Shown piece by piece: positions 47,739 to 56,817 of a DNA stretch of 57,558 bases; positions within the stretch are counted from its first letter, which is position 1, and the number at the start of each line of letters is the position of its first letter. Origin of the DNA: Paracidovorax wautersii (GTDB taxonomy: Bacteria; Pseudomonadota; Gammaproteobacteria; Burkholderiales; Burkholderiaceae_C); assembly GCA_009912175.1 (NCBI GenBank), contig WNDQ01000025.1:1-57558 (forward strand), given 5' to 3'. The position numbers and the translations under genes are program-made. The notes beneath the pieces were generated by a model, which saw nothing but the letters and a program-made list of their open reading frames with translations, was not told where the DNA came from and searched no databases.

Positions 47739-47775
47739 CGGGGTTTGTCTCGTGGTCATTGGTGTTGTGGGGCAC

Positions 47776-47825
47776 ATCATTCCAATGATTCGAAGATCAG
47801 CCAATAGAATGTGATGAATACATCA
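47776..47825. promoter_or_regulatory. Divergent nagAa / nagR control region with two dyads
   Basis: Two symmetrical sequences lie between the divergent genes: ATCATT-CC-AATGAT (47776-47789) and TGATG-AATA-CATCA (47812-47825). LysR-type regulators bind such dyads. Neither is a full match to the known NahR/NagR site, so the site of this regulator may have drifted, or one dyad belongs to another factor. Confidence 0.5.
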
Positions 47826-47854
47826 CATCACTCAAATCAATGGAGACTTCGGCC

Positions 47855-48763
47855 ATGGAACTGGAGGACATCGACCTGAATCTGCTGGTGGTCTTCAAGC
47901 AGTTGCTGGTCACGCGGCGCGTGTCGAAAGTGGCCGAGAACCTGGGCCTGACACAACCGGCCGTCAGCAATGCGCTGGCGCGGCTGCGCAAGCTGCTGGG
48001 CGACGAGCTGTTCCTGCGCACGCCGGCCGGCATGGAGCCCACGCCCTATGCCGAGCAGCTGGCCGAGTCGGTGTCGTATGCGCTGGCGATGATCCATGGC
48101 GCGCTCAACCACAAGGCCGGGTTCGACCCGCGCACCAGCCAGCGCGTATTCAAGGTGGGCATGACCGACATCGGCGAGATCTATTTCCTGCCGCGCCTGC
48201 TGGAGCGACTGGCGCGCGAAGCGCCCGGTGTGCGCCTGAGCACCGTGCGCAACGCCGCGGTCGACCTCAAGGGCGACATGGAGGCTGGCCAGGTCGATCT
48301 GGCCATTGGCCTGCTGCCGCAGCTCAAGGCCGGTTTTTTCCAGCGGCGCCTGTTCAAGCAACCTTATGTGTGCCTGTTCCGGCAAGGCCACAAGCTCGAC
48401 AAGCGCCGCATCAGCCTGGCCGATTTCTCGCGCGCCGAGCACGTGGTGGTGGTGTCCGAGGGCACGGGCCACGGCAAGGTCGACGACCTGCTCTAGCGCA
48501 TGGGTGTCGCGCGCAACGTGCGGCTGACGGTGCCGCACTTCGTGGCCATCGGGCACATCCTGCGCGCCACGTCCATGGTGGCCACGGTGCCCGAGAAAAT
48601 GGCGCAGAGCATGGCCGAGCCCTTCGGACTGGCCTATGGCGCGCACCCGGCCAGGCTGCCGCAGGTGGCCATCAACCTGTTCTGGCACACGCGCGTGCAC
48701 CGCGACCCGGCCAACCAGTGGCTGCGCGCGCTGCTCGCCGACTTGTTTGCCGAAGCGGCCTGA
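47855..48763 (+). pseudogene. nagR: LysR-type regulator of the nag operon (NagR/NahR-like) with an in-frame amber codon
   Basis: The sequence from MELEDIDLNLLVVFKQLLVT to DLFAEAA is an end-to-end NahR/NagR-type activator: winged helix (RRVSKVAENLGLTQPAVSNA), PTPYAEQLAESV, MTDIGEIYFLPRL, LAIGLLPQLKAGFFQRRLF, and after the break RLTVPHFVAIGHILRATSM. The frame is interrupted by a single TAG at 48494-48496, in GHGKVDDLL-stop-RMGVARNV, where relatives have a sense codon. GAG to TAG is the simplest change. Translation would give about 213 residues, missing the last 88 of the effector domain. If real, salicylate-dependent activation may be lost or altered. A usable site (GGAGAC) precedes 47855; an ATG at 47840 is also possible. 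Confidence 0.85.
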
Positions 48764-48782
48764 ACAGGCCGGCCGGGTGGGC

Positions 48783-50113
48783 TCAGCGCCGGATGCGACT
48801 CAGCGCGAACACGGCCACGGCGGCCAGCAGCGCGGGCACCGCCGCCACCAGGATGATGGACGAGGCCGGCCACGCCGCGGCCAGGAAGGCGCCGCCGGCC
48901 AGCGGTCCGACGATGGCGCCGATGCGGCCCACGCCCAGCGCCCAGCCCACGCCGGTGGCGCGGATGCTGGTGGGGTAGAGCGAGGCCGCCAGCGCGTTGC
49001 AGCCAATCTGCGCGCCCACCACGCCAAAGCCCGACAGCGCCGCGCCCGCCAGCAACCCCGTGAGGTTCTGGCCGCTGAACGCGATCAGCACAATGAAACC
49101 GGCCGAGACGGCATAGGCCGCGCCCAGCACGGCATAGGGGCTGAAGCGATCGATCAGGCGGCCCAGCGCCAGCGCGCCGACCACGCCGCCGAGGTTGAGC
49201 ATGGCGGTCGACAAAATCGCCTTTTCCAGCGGCAGCCCCGCGCTCTTGAGCAGCGTGGGCAGCCAGTTGACGAGGAAGTACATGACCAGCAGGTTCATGA
49301 AGAAAGCCAGCCACAGCAGCGCCGTGGTGGGCAGTCGGCCGTGGCGAAACAGCTCGAACACCGTGAAGCCCGCGGTGGCCGTTTCCTTGTGCTCGCCGCG
49401 CAGGCCGGCCATGACGGTGGCCGGGTCTTCGCCTGGGTAGGCACGGCGCACGATGGGCTCGTAGCGCGCGGGCGGCGCGTCGCTGGCGGCCAGGTAGCGC
49501 AGCGATTCCGGCAGCAGGGCCCACAGCAGCGGCAGCAGTAGCAGCGGCAGCACGCCGCCCACGATGAACACCGCGTGCCAGTCGTAAAGCGCGATCAGCC
49601 AGCTCGAGACCAGGCCGCCGATGGTCGAGCCCAGCGGAAAGCCGCAGAACATCACGGTCACCAGCGTGGCGCGCAGGCGCTGCGGCGCGTATTCGCTGGT
49701 CAGCGCAATGATGTTGGGCATGGCCGCGCCCAGGCCCACGCCGGTCAGAAAGCGCAACACCAGCAGCTCGGTTATGCTGCTGGCGCTGGCGGTCAGCAGC
49801 GCGAACAGGCCGAAGATGAAAGTCGACAGCAGGATGATCTTCTTGCGGCCGTAGCGGTCGGCAGCGGGGCTGAGCACGAAGGCACCGGCCATCAGGCCGA
49901 ACAGGCCGACGGCGAAGATGGGGCCGAACTCGGCGGCCTTCAGGCCCCAGTCCTCGGCGATGCGCGGGGCCACGTAGGCGATCGATTGCGTGTCGAAGCC
50001 ATCGAGCATGGCGACGATGGCGCACAGCAGGGTCACCCGCAACTGCAGGGGCCCGAAGGCCGCCCGGCCGCCCGGTCGGCCGCGGACGTGCCCGCGGCAA
50101 GGGAAATGGTCAT
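48783..50113 (-). pseudogene. Aromatic acid:H+ symporter, MFS (AAHS/BenK-PcaK type), apparent 5' frameshift
   Basis: The body from LLCAIVAMLDGFDTQSIAYV to LSRIRR is a complete AAHS-family importer, with the DGFDTQ motif in helix 1, ADRYGRKKIILL between helices 2 and 3, and GWALGVGRIGAIVGPLAGG late. It probably imports the salicylate used by the nag enzymes. The best start is the ATG at 50113, preceded by a strong AAGGAG. Its frame (MTISLAAGTSAADRAAGR) closes after 26 codons, while the transporter frame is open only from codons with weak starts (TTG at 50042). A one-base change in the GC-rich run at about 50050-50085 would join them. Alternatively the gene begins at the TTG. Confidence 0.65.
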
Positions 50114-50336
50114 GGTTGTCTCGCTCCTTCTGTCGTTCTGGGGAGGGCGGCCCGGCCGCAGCCTGGCGCTTTGGTGTTTACACCTATGCGGTTTTTATAT
50201 GGGTGGAAAACCCTGGGCTGAGCAAACCGAATGGGCGCTTCTGGATTATTCGAAGGCGATACGGCTTCGTACAATCAATTTTTAGGTTGATCCATATGGT
50301 TGTGGATATACCTGGAGGAAGGACTCGGAGCACGCC

Positions 50337-51275
50337 ATGGACTGGACCCACCGCTTGCGATTGCGCCACCTGCAGATGCTGCTGAGCTTGGCGCGGACTG
50401 GCAACATGAGCCAGTCCTCGGAGCTGCTCAACACCACGCAGCCGGCGCTTTCGCGCTGGCTCAAGGAACTGGAGGAAGACATCGGACTGCCGCTGTTCGA
50501 GCGGCACGCGCGCGGCCTCAAGCCGACCGCGCATGGCGAGGCGCTGATCGCGCACGCCCGGCGGATCGAAGCGCACCTGGACAGCGCGCGCGATGACATG
50601 CAGGCCCTGCGCGAGGGTGGCAGCGGCATCGTGGCGGTCGGCACCTCGGGTGCCTCGGCTTGCGACGTGGTGCCCATGGCCGTGCTGCGACTGCTGCAAC
50701 TGCAGCCGCGCAGCCAGGTGCGCCTGGCCGAAAGCACGATGAACGTGCTCATGCAGCAGCTGGCCATGGGGGAGCTGGATGTGGTGGTGGGCCGGTCGGC
50801 GCCCGAACTGCACGACGCGCGCATCGCCGCCGAAGCGCTGTACATGGAGCCCATCCATCTGGTGGCTCGGCCCCGTCACCCGCTGTTCGCGCGGGCCGCG
50901 CTCGCCTGGGCCGATTTGATGGCCTACCGCTGGCTGGTCTGGCCCAAGGGCACGCCCATCCGCGGCGCGCTAGAGAACGCGCTGGTGGCCGCCGGTCAGG
51001 TGCTGCCGCACGATCACCTCGAATCGAATTCGGTCACGCTCAACCTGACCCTGCTGGCCAGCAGCGACATGATCGGCCTGGCGTCGCACCGCGCGGCGCA
51101 GCGGTTCTCGTCCATGGGCGCCATGCGGGTGCTGCCCGTGCCGCTGCAGGGCTTCGGCTCGGTGTCGATGTACTGGCGCGAAGACAGCGCGGACCGCGGG
51201 GCCGTGGCCTCGATGCTGTCCGCGTTGCGCCACGTGGCCGCCCAGCCCGTGGCTGGCGACGGAGCCGCCGCCTGA
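50337..51275 (+). CDS. LysR-type transcriptional regulator
   Basis: A 312-residue regulator. The N-terminal winged helix is LRLRHLQMLLSLARTGNMSQ, SSELLNTTQPALSRWLKELE, and the effector-binding domain starts at about residue 95 (GIVAVGTSGASACDVVPMAV). The closest general resemblance is to the GbpR/TsaR-type group. It is divergent from the aromatic acid transporter gene with about 220 bases between them, so it may regulate that transporter. The effector is unknown. The intergenic region is AT-rich near 50270-50310 (caatttttagg, ccatatggttg). Confidence 0.85.
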   Translation: MDWTHRLRLRHLQMLLSLARTGNMSQSSELLNTTQPALSRWLKELEEDIGLPLFERHARGLKPTAHGEALIAHARRIEAHLDSARDDMQALREGGSGIVAVGTSGASACDVVPMAVLRLLQLQPRSQVRLAESTMNVLMQQLAMGELDVVVGRSAPELHDARIAAEALYMEPIHLVARPRHPLFARAALAWADLMAYRWLVWPKGTPIRGALENALVAAGQVLPHDHLESNSVTLNLTLLASSDMIGLASHRAAQRFSSMGAMRVLPVPLQGFGSVSMYWREDSADRGAVASMLSALRHVAAQPVAGDGAAA

Positions 51276-51293
51276 GCCATCACCCTGGCGGCG

Positions 51294-52178
51294 TCACCCG
51301 CCGCGCGCCAGATGCGCGCGCAGGAATTCGATGAAGGCCTGCACCGGGCGCGATGCCTGGCGGTGCTGCGGGTAGATGGCATAGACCGCCGAGTCCGGCC
51401 GGTGGTAGGGCTGGAGCACGGGCGCGAGCCGCCCGTCGGCCAGGGCCGGCTGGACGGTGAAGTTGGGCAGGTAGCCGATGCCGGCCCCGGCGATGGCGGC
51501 GTCGCGCACGACCTCGGCATTGTTGGCGCGCAACTGGCTTTGCACCGGCAGCGCAAAGGGCTTGCCGTCGACGATGAAGTTCCAGACCGGATGCCGGTCA
51601 TGGCCGAACACCAGGCAGGCATGGTGGGCCAGGTCTTGCGGCGTGGCCGGCGTGCCGTGGCGCGCGAGGTAGTCCGGGCTGGCGCAGGCGATCAGGCCGA
51701 CGGGCATGAGGGGCCGCGCGATGAGGCTCGAATCTTCCATGGCGCCGCCGCGCAAGGCCATGTCGTAGCCCTCGGCCACCAGGTCGACCCGGCGGTCGTT
51801 GAGGTCGAGGTCGATCTGCAGCCCCGGGTGCTGCTGCATGAACAGCGGCAGCACCGGCCCCAGGTACATGGTGCCGAAGGTCATGGGCGCGGCGACGCGC
51901 AAGGTGCCGCGCAGCACCTGGGACTGGCTGCAGACCAGTTCGCACGCGTCGTCGAGGTCTTCCTGGATCTTGACGGCGCGCTCGTACAGCGTCTGGCCCA
52001 GGTCGGTGGCGCTCAGGCGGCGTGTGGTGCGGTTGAGCAGGCGCACGCCCAGCGCTTCCTCCAGCGCCATGGTGCGCCGGCTGACGTACTGTTTGGACAG
52101 GCCGAGCTTGTCGGCCGCTGCCGTGAAGCTGCCGGCCTGCACGGTGGCCACGAACAGGCGCAGGTCTTCGAATTGCAT
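51294..52178 (-). CDS. LysR-type transcriptional regulator, CrgA-like group
   Basis: A 294-residue regulator starting MQFEDLRLFVATVQAGSFTA. The helix-turn-helix is AADKLGLSKQYVSRRTMALE, with GVRLLNRTTRRLSATDLGQT, typical of the large CrgA/DmlR group. The effector domain begins near residue 90 (GTLRVAAPMTFGTMYLGPVL). It converges with the plus-strand LysR gene (18 bases between the stops), and its start faces the DUF4148 gene across about 210 bases. The target is unknown. Confidence 0.86.
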   Translation of the reverse strand: MQFEDLRLFVATVQAGSFTAAADKLGLSKQYVSRRTMALEEALGVRLLNRTTRRLSATDLGQTLYERAVKIQEDLDDACELVCSQSQVLRGTLRVAAPMTFGTMYLGPVLPLFMQQHPGLQIDLDLNDRRVDLVAEGYDMALRGGAMEDSSLIARPLMPVGLIACASPDYLARHGTPATPQDLAHHACLVFGHDRHPVWNFIVDGKPFALPVQSQLRANNAEVVRDAAIAGAGIGYLPNFTVQPALADGRLAPVLQPYHRPDSAVYAIYPQHRQASRPVQAFIEFLRAHLARGG

Positions 52179-52390
52179 GGCGGACGTTCCTCGGGCGGGG
52201 GTGATCGGACGGCTGTTATTGTCAATCCAGATGTGACTATGAATCAATCTTTGGCTACTTTATCGTTGCTAAATCGAAGAATACAGTAGAGCCATCGATG
52301 AGACGAATCCAGAACAGATCCCTCGTCGAGCCCGCCAGGCCATGTTGACCGACGGGATTCAAGGCTCACGAACCTAACAAAGGAACCATC

Positions 52391-52705
52391 ATGAACAAGA
52401 CTTTTGCCGCCATCCTCGTTGCTGCTGCCGGCTTTGCCGCCGCCCCCAGCTTTGCCGAAAACCTCGACAACCCCGCCTTCCCCGAAGTGCAGGGCACCCC
52501 GGTCAGCCGTGCCCAGGTGCAGGCTGAACTGGCCCAGTTCCAGCAACAGCTGCACAGCCAGCCGGCCCGCGCCGAAGAGCCCCGCTACGTGGCGCGCGAC
52601 GAGCAGCCCTCGACGCTGACCCGTGCCCAGGTGCAGGCCGAAGCCATCGCGGCCCGCGGCCAGCACCAAAGCTACGACTTTGGTCACAACGAAATGCCCA
52701 TCTAA
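52391..52705 (+). CDS. Small exported DUF4148 protein
   Basis: A 104-residue protein. The signal peptide MNKTFAAILVAAAGFAAAPS is followed by FA-ENLDNPAF. Two copies of the motif [ST]RAQVQAE (SRAQVQAELAQFQ and TRAQVQAEAIAA) define the DUF4148 family, common in Burkholderiales as periplasmic proteins of unknown function. The start has a good ribosome binding site (AAAGGAACC). A Rho-independent terminator lies 64 bases after the stop. It appears monocistronic. Confidence 0.87.
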   Translation: MNKTFAAILVAAAGFAAAPSFAENLDNPAFPEVQGTPVSRAQVQAELAQFQQQLHSQPARAEEPRYVARDEQPSTLTRAQVQAEAIAARGQHQSYDFGHNEMPI

Positions 52706-52768
52706 TTGATGTGGCAAGCGGCCGCTCACCCGGCCGCATTCGACGCGGCACCGCTGGGTGCCAGACAG

Positions 52769-52798
52769 CAGCCCTCCTAGTGAGGGCTGTTTTTTTTA
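52769..52798 (+). terminator. Rho-independent terminator
   Basis: Stem CAGCCCTC (52769-52776) and GAGGGCTG (52782-52789), loop of five bases, then nine T. It ends the DUF4148 transcript. Confidence 0.93.
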
Positions 52799-52899
52799 GA
52801 CTTCCCTGCATCCAAACCCGCCGACCGCGGGTAGTACCGGTAGCAGGGCGTTTTTGCGGCCTGCGCTCGTGTCACTTTTCTTTCGCAGGAGAACGCATC

Positions 52900-53595
52900 A
52901 TGAATCCAAAAGCCCGTCAGCCTCGCCCGTCCCGTCTGCCGCATGCACCGCGCCTGGCGTTGCTGTCCCTCGCCGCCCTGGCGGGTCTGTCGCTGGTCGC
53001 CTGTGGCGGCATGACGCCCCAGGCCAACCAGGGCAGCGCGGCCACGCAAAACGCCAACCCCATGGTCAATGCCGAGCAGCCGCTCAACCCGTATGCCAGG
53101 ACCGTGGCGCAAGCCGGCACGACCAGCACCTTCTCGCAGGCCAGTCTGCCGGCGCCCATCCAGGTGCCGGCCGACCATCGTGTGGCCTGGGAAACCGTGG
53201 GTGTGGGCGAGATCACCTACGAATGCCGCGACAAGGCCAACATGCCGGGCCAGACCGAGTGGGTCTTCGTCGGGCCGAAAGCCACGCTCAACGACCGCCA
53301 GGGCCGCGCCGTGGGCCGCTACTGGGGCCCGCCCGCCACCTGGGCCGCCAACGACGGCTCGCAGCTCACCGCCACCCAGGTCGCGGTTGCGCCGTCCGGC
53401 GCGGGCAACCTGCCCTACCAGTTGGTACGCGCCAACCCGGCCACCGGCGCGGGCGCGCTGGTGGGGGTGACCTACATCCAGCGTGTGGCGCTCAAGGGCG
53501 GCGTGGCGCCCGCCGCGCCGTGCATGGCCGGCAACAAGGGCCAGCAGGCGGTCGTGCCTTACCAAGCTGACTACATCTTCTGGAAGGCGGTCTGA
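52900..53595 (+). CDS. DUF3455-family lipoprotein
   Basis: A 231-residue protein from the ATG at 52900, which follows AGGAGAA. The N-terminus MNPKARQPRPSRLPHAPR is basic and leads into a hydrophobic stretch ending LSLVAC-GG, a lipobox. The rest fits DUF3455: APIQVPADHRVAWETVGVGE with ITYECRDKA, then WGPPATWAANDGSQLTATQV and a C-terminal half ending ADYIFWKAV. The function of the family is unknown. It lies upstream of the ECF sigma factor gene on the same strand and could be one of its targets; that is a guess from position. Confidence 0.83.
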   Translation: MNPKARQPRPSRLPHAPRLALLSLAALAGLSLVACGGMTPQANQGSAATQNANPMVNAEQPLNPYARTVAQAGTTSTFSQASLPAPIQVPADHRVAWETVGVGEITYECRDKANMPGQTEWVFVGPKATLNDRQGRAVGRYWGPPATWAANDGSQLTATQVAVAPSGAGNLPYQLVRANPATGAGALVGVTYIQRVALKGGVAPAAPCMAGNKGQQAVVPYQADYIFWKAV

Positions 53596-53770
53596 CGCCG
53601 CACCGGGCGCGCGAGCGCGCGTCTGGTGTTTGTCCGTTGGTAAAAAGTGTGTCACAGACCCTAACATGGGCCGGCTGACGCTGCGAACCGACGCCGGTTC
53701 GCAGCCCGTGACGGGTGGGGCCTGTCGACCCCGCCCGTTGTTTCGCTCACGAACCTCGCTGCCCGATTGC

Positions 53771-54364
53771 ATGATGTCCGAGCCCGCGTTCGCTGCCGCC
53801 AGCCCTCCCGATGACGACCGTTACCCACCCCTGCTGGCGCGCTGCGCACGTGGCGACCAGGCCGCACTGCGCGCCCTCTACGATCTGGAGGGCGCACGGC
53901 TGCTGGGCGTGGTGCAGCGCATCGTGCGCGATCCCGGCCTGGCCGAGGACCTGCTGCACGACACCTTCGTGAAGGTCTGGACCCGCGCCGCCACCTTCGA
54001 TGCGGCGCGCGGCTCGGCGCGTGGCTGGCTCTACAGCATCGCGCGGCACCTGGCGCTCAACGCCGTGCGCGACCGCCAGGCGCAGGCCCAGACCGTCGAC
54101 GAGGACGTGGCCGACGTGATCGATGACCAGGCTGCGCTGCAGGCCTGGCGCGACACGCAGGACGCCTTCGCCTGGGCCGACAGCGCCGGGCGTGTGCGCC
54201 ATTGCCTCGAACAGCTCGAACCCGTGCGGCGCAACTGCGTGCTGCACGCCTATGTGGACGGCCTGACCCACCACGAAATCGCGCAGCGCCTGGGCGCGCC
54301 GCTGGGCACGGTCAAGGCCTGGATCAAACGCAGCCTGGCTGCACTCAAAGCGTGTCTGGCATGA
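53771..54364 (+). CDS. ECF-type RNA polymerase sigma factor
   Basis: A 197-residue sigma factor starting MMSEPAFAAASPPDDD. Region 2 contains ALRALYDLEGARLLGVVQRI, LAEDLLHDTFVKVWTRA and SARGWLYSIARHLALNAVRD. Region 4 contains LEQLEPVRRNCVLHAYVDGL and HHEIAQRLGAPLGTVKAWIK. It overlaps the anti-sigma factor gene by four bases (ATGA), the usual coupling. The pair resembles the SigK/RskA type that responds to membrane or redox signals. The target promoter cannot be read from the window. Confidence 0.92.
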   Translation: MMSEPAFAAASPPDDDRYPPLLARCARGDQAALRALYDLEGARLLGVVQRIVRDPGLAEDLLHDTFVKVWTRAATFDAARGSARGWLYSIARHLALNAVRDRQAQAQTVDEDVADVIDDQAALQAWRDTQDAFAWADSAGRVRHCLEQLEPVRRNCVLHAYVDGLTHHEIAQRLGAPLGTVKAWIKRSLAALKACLA

Positions 54365-55122
54365 GCGTAGCCTCCTCCATCGATTTTGAAACGCTCGACG
54401 AGGCGGGCCGCAGTGCGCTGGCCGGCGAATTTGTGCTGGGCACGCTGGCTGCGGCCGAGCGGCACGCGGTTGCGGCGCGGCTGGGGGTTGACGAGGCCTT
54501 GCGTCGGGCCGTGGATGGCTGGCACGAGCAACTGCTGCCGCTGGCGGCGCTGGCCCCGGCCATCGAGCCGTCGCCTGGCCTGTGGGCACGCATCGAACGG
54601 TCGCTGCGCGCGGTCGCGGTGCCGGCGCCCTCCCCCTCGGCGCGCAAGGTGCGCAACCGCTGGTGGGACAGCCTGCGGCTGTGGCGTGGCCTGAGCGCCA
54701 CGGGTTTTGCCGCTGCCGCCGTGCTGGCCGCGGTGCTGGTCGCCCGGCCCGTGCCCGAGCCGGCCGAGCCGCGTTTTGTGGTGGTGCTGGTGGCGCCGCA
54801 GAGCCAGTCGCCCGGCTGGGTGGTGCAGGCCAGCGCGCGCGACGGTCAGGCCGCGCAGCAAGTCAGCCTGATCCCGCTGGGCGCCATGGCGGTGCCGGCT
54901 GACAAGGTGCTGGAGTTCTGGACCAAGGCCGACGGCTGGAGCCAGCCGGTCTCCTTGGGCCTGGTGCAGCCCGGCCAGCGTCTGCAGGTGCCGCTGGACC
55001 GCTTGCCGCCGCTGCAGAACAACCAGCTCTTCGAGCTCACGCTGGAGGCGCCTGGCGGCTCGCCCACGGGCCTGCCGACCGGGCCGATCCAGGCCATCGG
55101 CCGCGCGGTCGAGGTGTATTGA
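54361..55122 (+). CDS. Anti-sigma factor, RskA-like
   Basis: A 253-residue single-pass membrane protein. The N-terminal cytoplasmic part (LDEAGRSALAGEFVLGTLAA, then ERHAVAARLGVDEALRRAVD) should bind the sigma factor. A membrane helix lies at about residues 113-130 (SATGFAAAAVLAAVLVA). The periplasmic RskA domain includes VVVLVAPQSQSPGWVVQASA and DKVLEFWTKADGWSQPVSLG. There is no zinc HxxxCxxC motif, as is normal for this group. The start overlaps the sigma factor stop. Confidence 0.9.
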   Translation: MSVASSIDFETLDEAGRSALAGEFVLGTLAAAERHAVAARLGVDEALRRAVDGWHEQLLPLAALAPAIEPSPGLWARIERSLRAVAVPAPSPSARKVRNRWWDSLRLWRGLSATGFAAAAVLAAVLVARPVPEPAEPRFVVVLVAPQSQSPGWVVQASARDGQAAQQVSLIPLGAMAVPADKVLEFWTKADGWSQPVSLGLVQPGQRLQVPLDRLPPLQNNQLFELTLEAPGGSPTGLPTGPIQAIGRAVEVY

Positions 55123-55126
55123 TCGA

Positions 55127-56065
55127 TCAGTCCAGCTCGGGCACCTCGTCCATCGCCAGCGCCTGCTCGACGATGTCGCGTGTGAGCGGCGGCGCGAACG
55201 AGGTGATGAAGTCGTAGACGTAGCCGCGCAGGAAGGTGCCGCGGCGCACGGCCAGCCGGGTGAGGTTGATGCCGAAAATCTTGCCCGCGTCGATGGCGCG
55301 CAGGTTGATGTCGCGCTCGTCCTCGTAGGCGATGGAGGCCACGATGCCCACGCCCATGCCCAGCTCGACATAGGTCTTGATCACGTCCGCGTCCATGGCC
55401 GAGAGCACGATGTTGGGCTCCAGCCCCTGCTTGCGGAACGCCTCGTCGATGTGCGAGCGGCCCGTGAAGCCGTTGTCGTAGGTGATCAGCGGATACGCGG
55501 CCAGCGCCTGCAGCGTCAGCGGTTGCGCCAGCAGCGGGTGGCCGGCCGGCACCACCACCGAATGGGTCCAGCGGTAGCAGGGCAGCGCCAGCAGCTCGCT
55601 GTACTGCGCCAGCGCCTCGGTGGCGATGCCGACGTCGGCCTCGCCGCTGATCAGCATCTGCGCGATCTGTTTGGGCGAGCCCTGGTGCAGCTGCAGCGTG
55701 ACCTGCGGGTATTGCTGGCGAAACTCCTGCACCGCCGTGGGCAGTGCATAACGTGCCTGCGAGTGGGTGGCGGCGATCGACAGGCTGCCGGTTTCCTGCG
55801 CGACGAACTCCTGGCCCGCCTTGCGCAGGTTGTGGCTGTCGAGCAGGATGCGTTCGATGATGGGCAGCACCTGGGTGCCGGGGGCCGTCAGCCCCGTCAG
55901 CCGCTTGCCCGAGCGCACGAACAGCTCGATGCCGAGTTCGTCCTCGAGTTCACGGATCTGGCGGCTGACGCCGGGCTGCGAGGTGTGCAGCACCTGGGCG
56001 ACGTCGGTGAGATTGAAATGGCAGCGGACGGCTTCGCGGACGGATCGCAGTTGTTGGAAGTTCAT
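55127..56065 (-). CDS. cysB: LysR-type regulator of sulfur assimilation, CysB-like
   Basis: A 312-residue regulator that begins MNFQQLRSVREAVRCHFNLT, the CysB signature start, with VAQVLHTSQPGVSRQIRELE as helix-turn-helix. The effector domain has the CysB/Cbl features TTHSQ-like ATHSQARYALPTAVQEFR, QGSPKQIAQMLISGEADVGI and TYDNGFTGRSHIDEAF. CysB activates sulfate uptake and cysteine synthesis in response to N-acetylserine; Cbl is a close alternative. No cys genes lie next to it. The upstream region (56066-56210) is AT-rich. Confidence 0.87.
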   Translation of the reverse strand: MNFQQLRSVREAVRCHFNLTDVAQVLHTSQPGVSRQIRELEDELGIELFVRSGKRLTGLTAPGTQVLPIIERILLDSHNLRKAGQEFVAQETGSLSIAATHSQARYALPTAVQEFRQQYPQVTLQLHQGSPKQIAQMLISGEADVGIATEALAQYSELLALPCYRWTHSVVVPAGHPLLAQPLTLQALAAYPLITYDNGFTGRSHIDEAFRKQGLEPNIVLSAMDADVIKTYVELGMGVGIVASIAYEDERDINLRAIDAGKIFGINLTRLAVRRGTFLRGYVYDFITSFAPPLTRDIVEQALAMDEVPELD

Positions 56066-56271
56066 AACCTATCCTGCAAAGAAAGACCGGGGGGGTGCTT
56101 GCGGGCAGCGCCCGGCCTGGGCTGGATGCGATTCTGGCCAACTTCCCTTATTTCAAAAACAACTTATTATTAATGTCTATATATATGAAATGAATTAACA
56201 AGCGGACCCGCCGGAATGTGCGGGGCTGGTTGGCGGGGCCGGCAGGCTGCGCATGAGGGCCCCGTTGCCGT

Positions 56272-56712
56272 TCAGGTCGTCCGTTTTTCGCCGCGCGGCG
56301 GCAGCACTGCCACGGTCAGGCGCGAGACGCAGACCAGCTCGCCGCCCTCGCCCGTGATCTCGATGGCCCAGACCTGCGTGGTGCGGCCCACGTGCACGGG
56401 CCGCGTGACGCCCGTGACCCAGCCGCTGCGCGCGCCGCGCACGTGGTTGGCGTTGATGTCCAGGCCGACCACGCTGTGGCCCGGCGGGCAGGCGGCCAGG
56501 GCTGCGCACGAGCCCAGCGTTTCGGCCAGCAGCACCGAGGCGCCGCCGTGCAGCAGCCGCATGGGCTGCACGGTGCGGGCGTCGACCGGCATGCGGGCAC
56601 GCAGAAAGTCGTCGCCGACTTCCAGGAACTCGATGCCGAGGTGGCTGACGGCGGTGTCGGCCGACATCTGCGTGAGCAGCTCGACCGTGACGGGTTGTTG
56701 CCAGAGGGCCAT
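56272..56712 (-). CDS. Hotdog-fold thioesterase (PaaI/YdiI/MenI group)
   Basis: A 146-residue cytoplasmic thioesterase starting MALWQQPVTVELLTQMSADT. The catalytic region is LLHGGASVLLAETLGSCAAL, with the conserved Glu of this family, and ends RLTVAVLPPRGEKRTT. The substrate may be an aromatic or aliphatic acyl-CoA; it cannot be told from sequence. It lies next to the uraA-type remnant, separated by a terminator on the same strand, so it has its own promoter or relies on read-through. Confidence 0.86.
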   Translation of the reverse strand: MALWQQPVTVELLTQMSADTAVSHLGIEFLEVGDDFLRARMPVDARTVQPMRLLHGGASVLLAETLGSCAALAACPPGHSVVGLDINANHVRGARSGWVTGVTRPVHVGRTTQVWAIEITGEGGELVCVSRLTVAVLPPRGEKRTT

Positions 56713-56751
56713 GGCGGTGTCTTTCCGGATCAAGTGATGTGCGGTTCACTA

Positions 56752-56792
56752 TAAAAAAAATCGCCCACGGACGCATGTCCAGTGGGCGACGC
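56752..56792 (-). terminator. Rho-independent terminator of the uraA-type gene
   Basis: Read on the minus strand: stem TCGCCCAC, loop of about 13 bases (TGGACATGCGTCC), stem GTGGGCGA, then eight T. It lies 26 bases downstream of the permease stop codon. Confidence 0.9.
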
Positions 56793-56817
56793 AAGCGGCT
56801 CGAAAGCGCAGGCTTGA

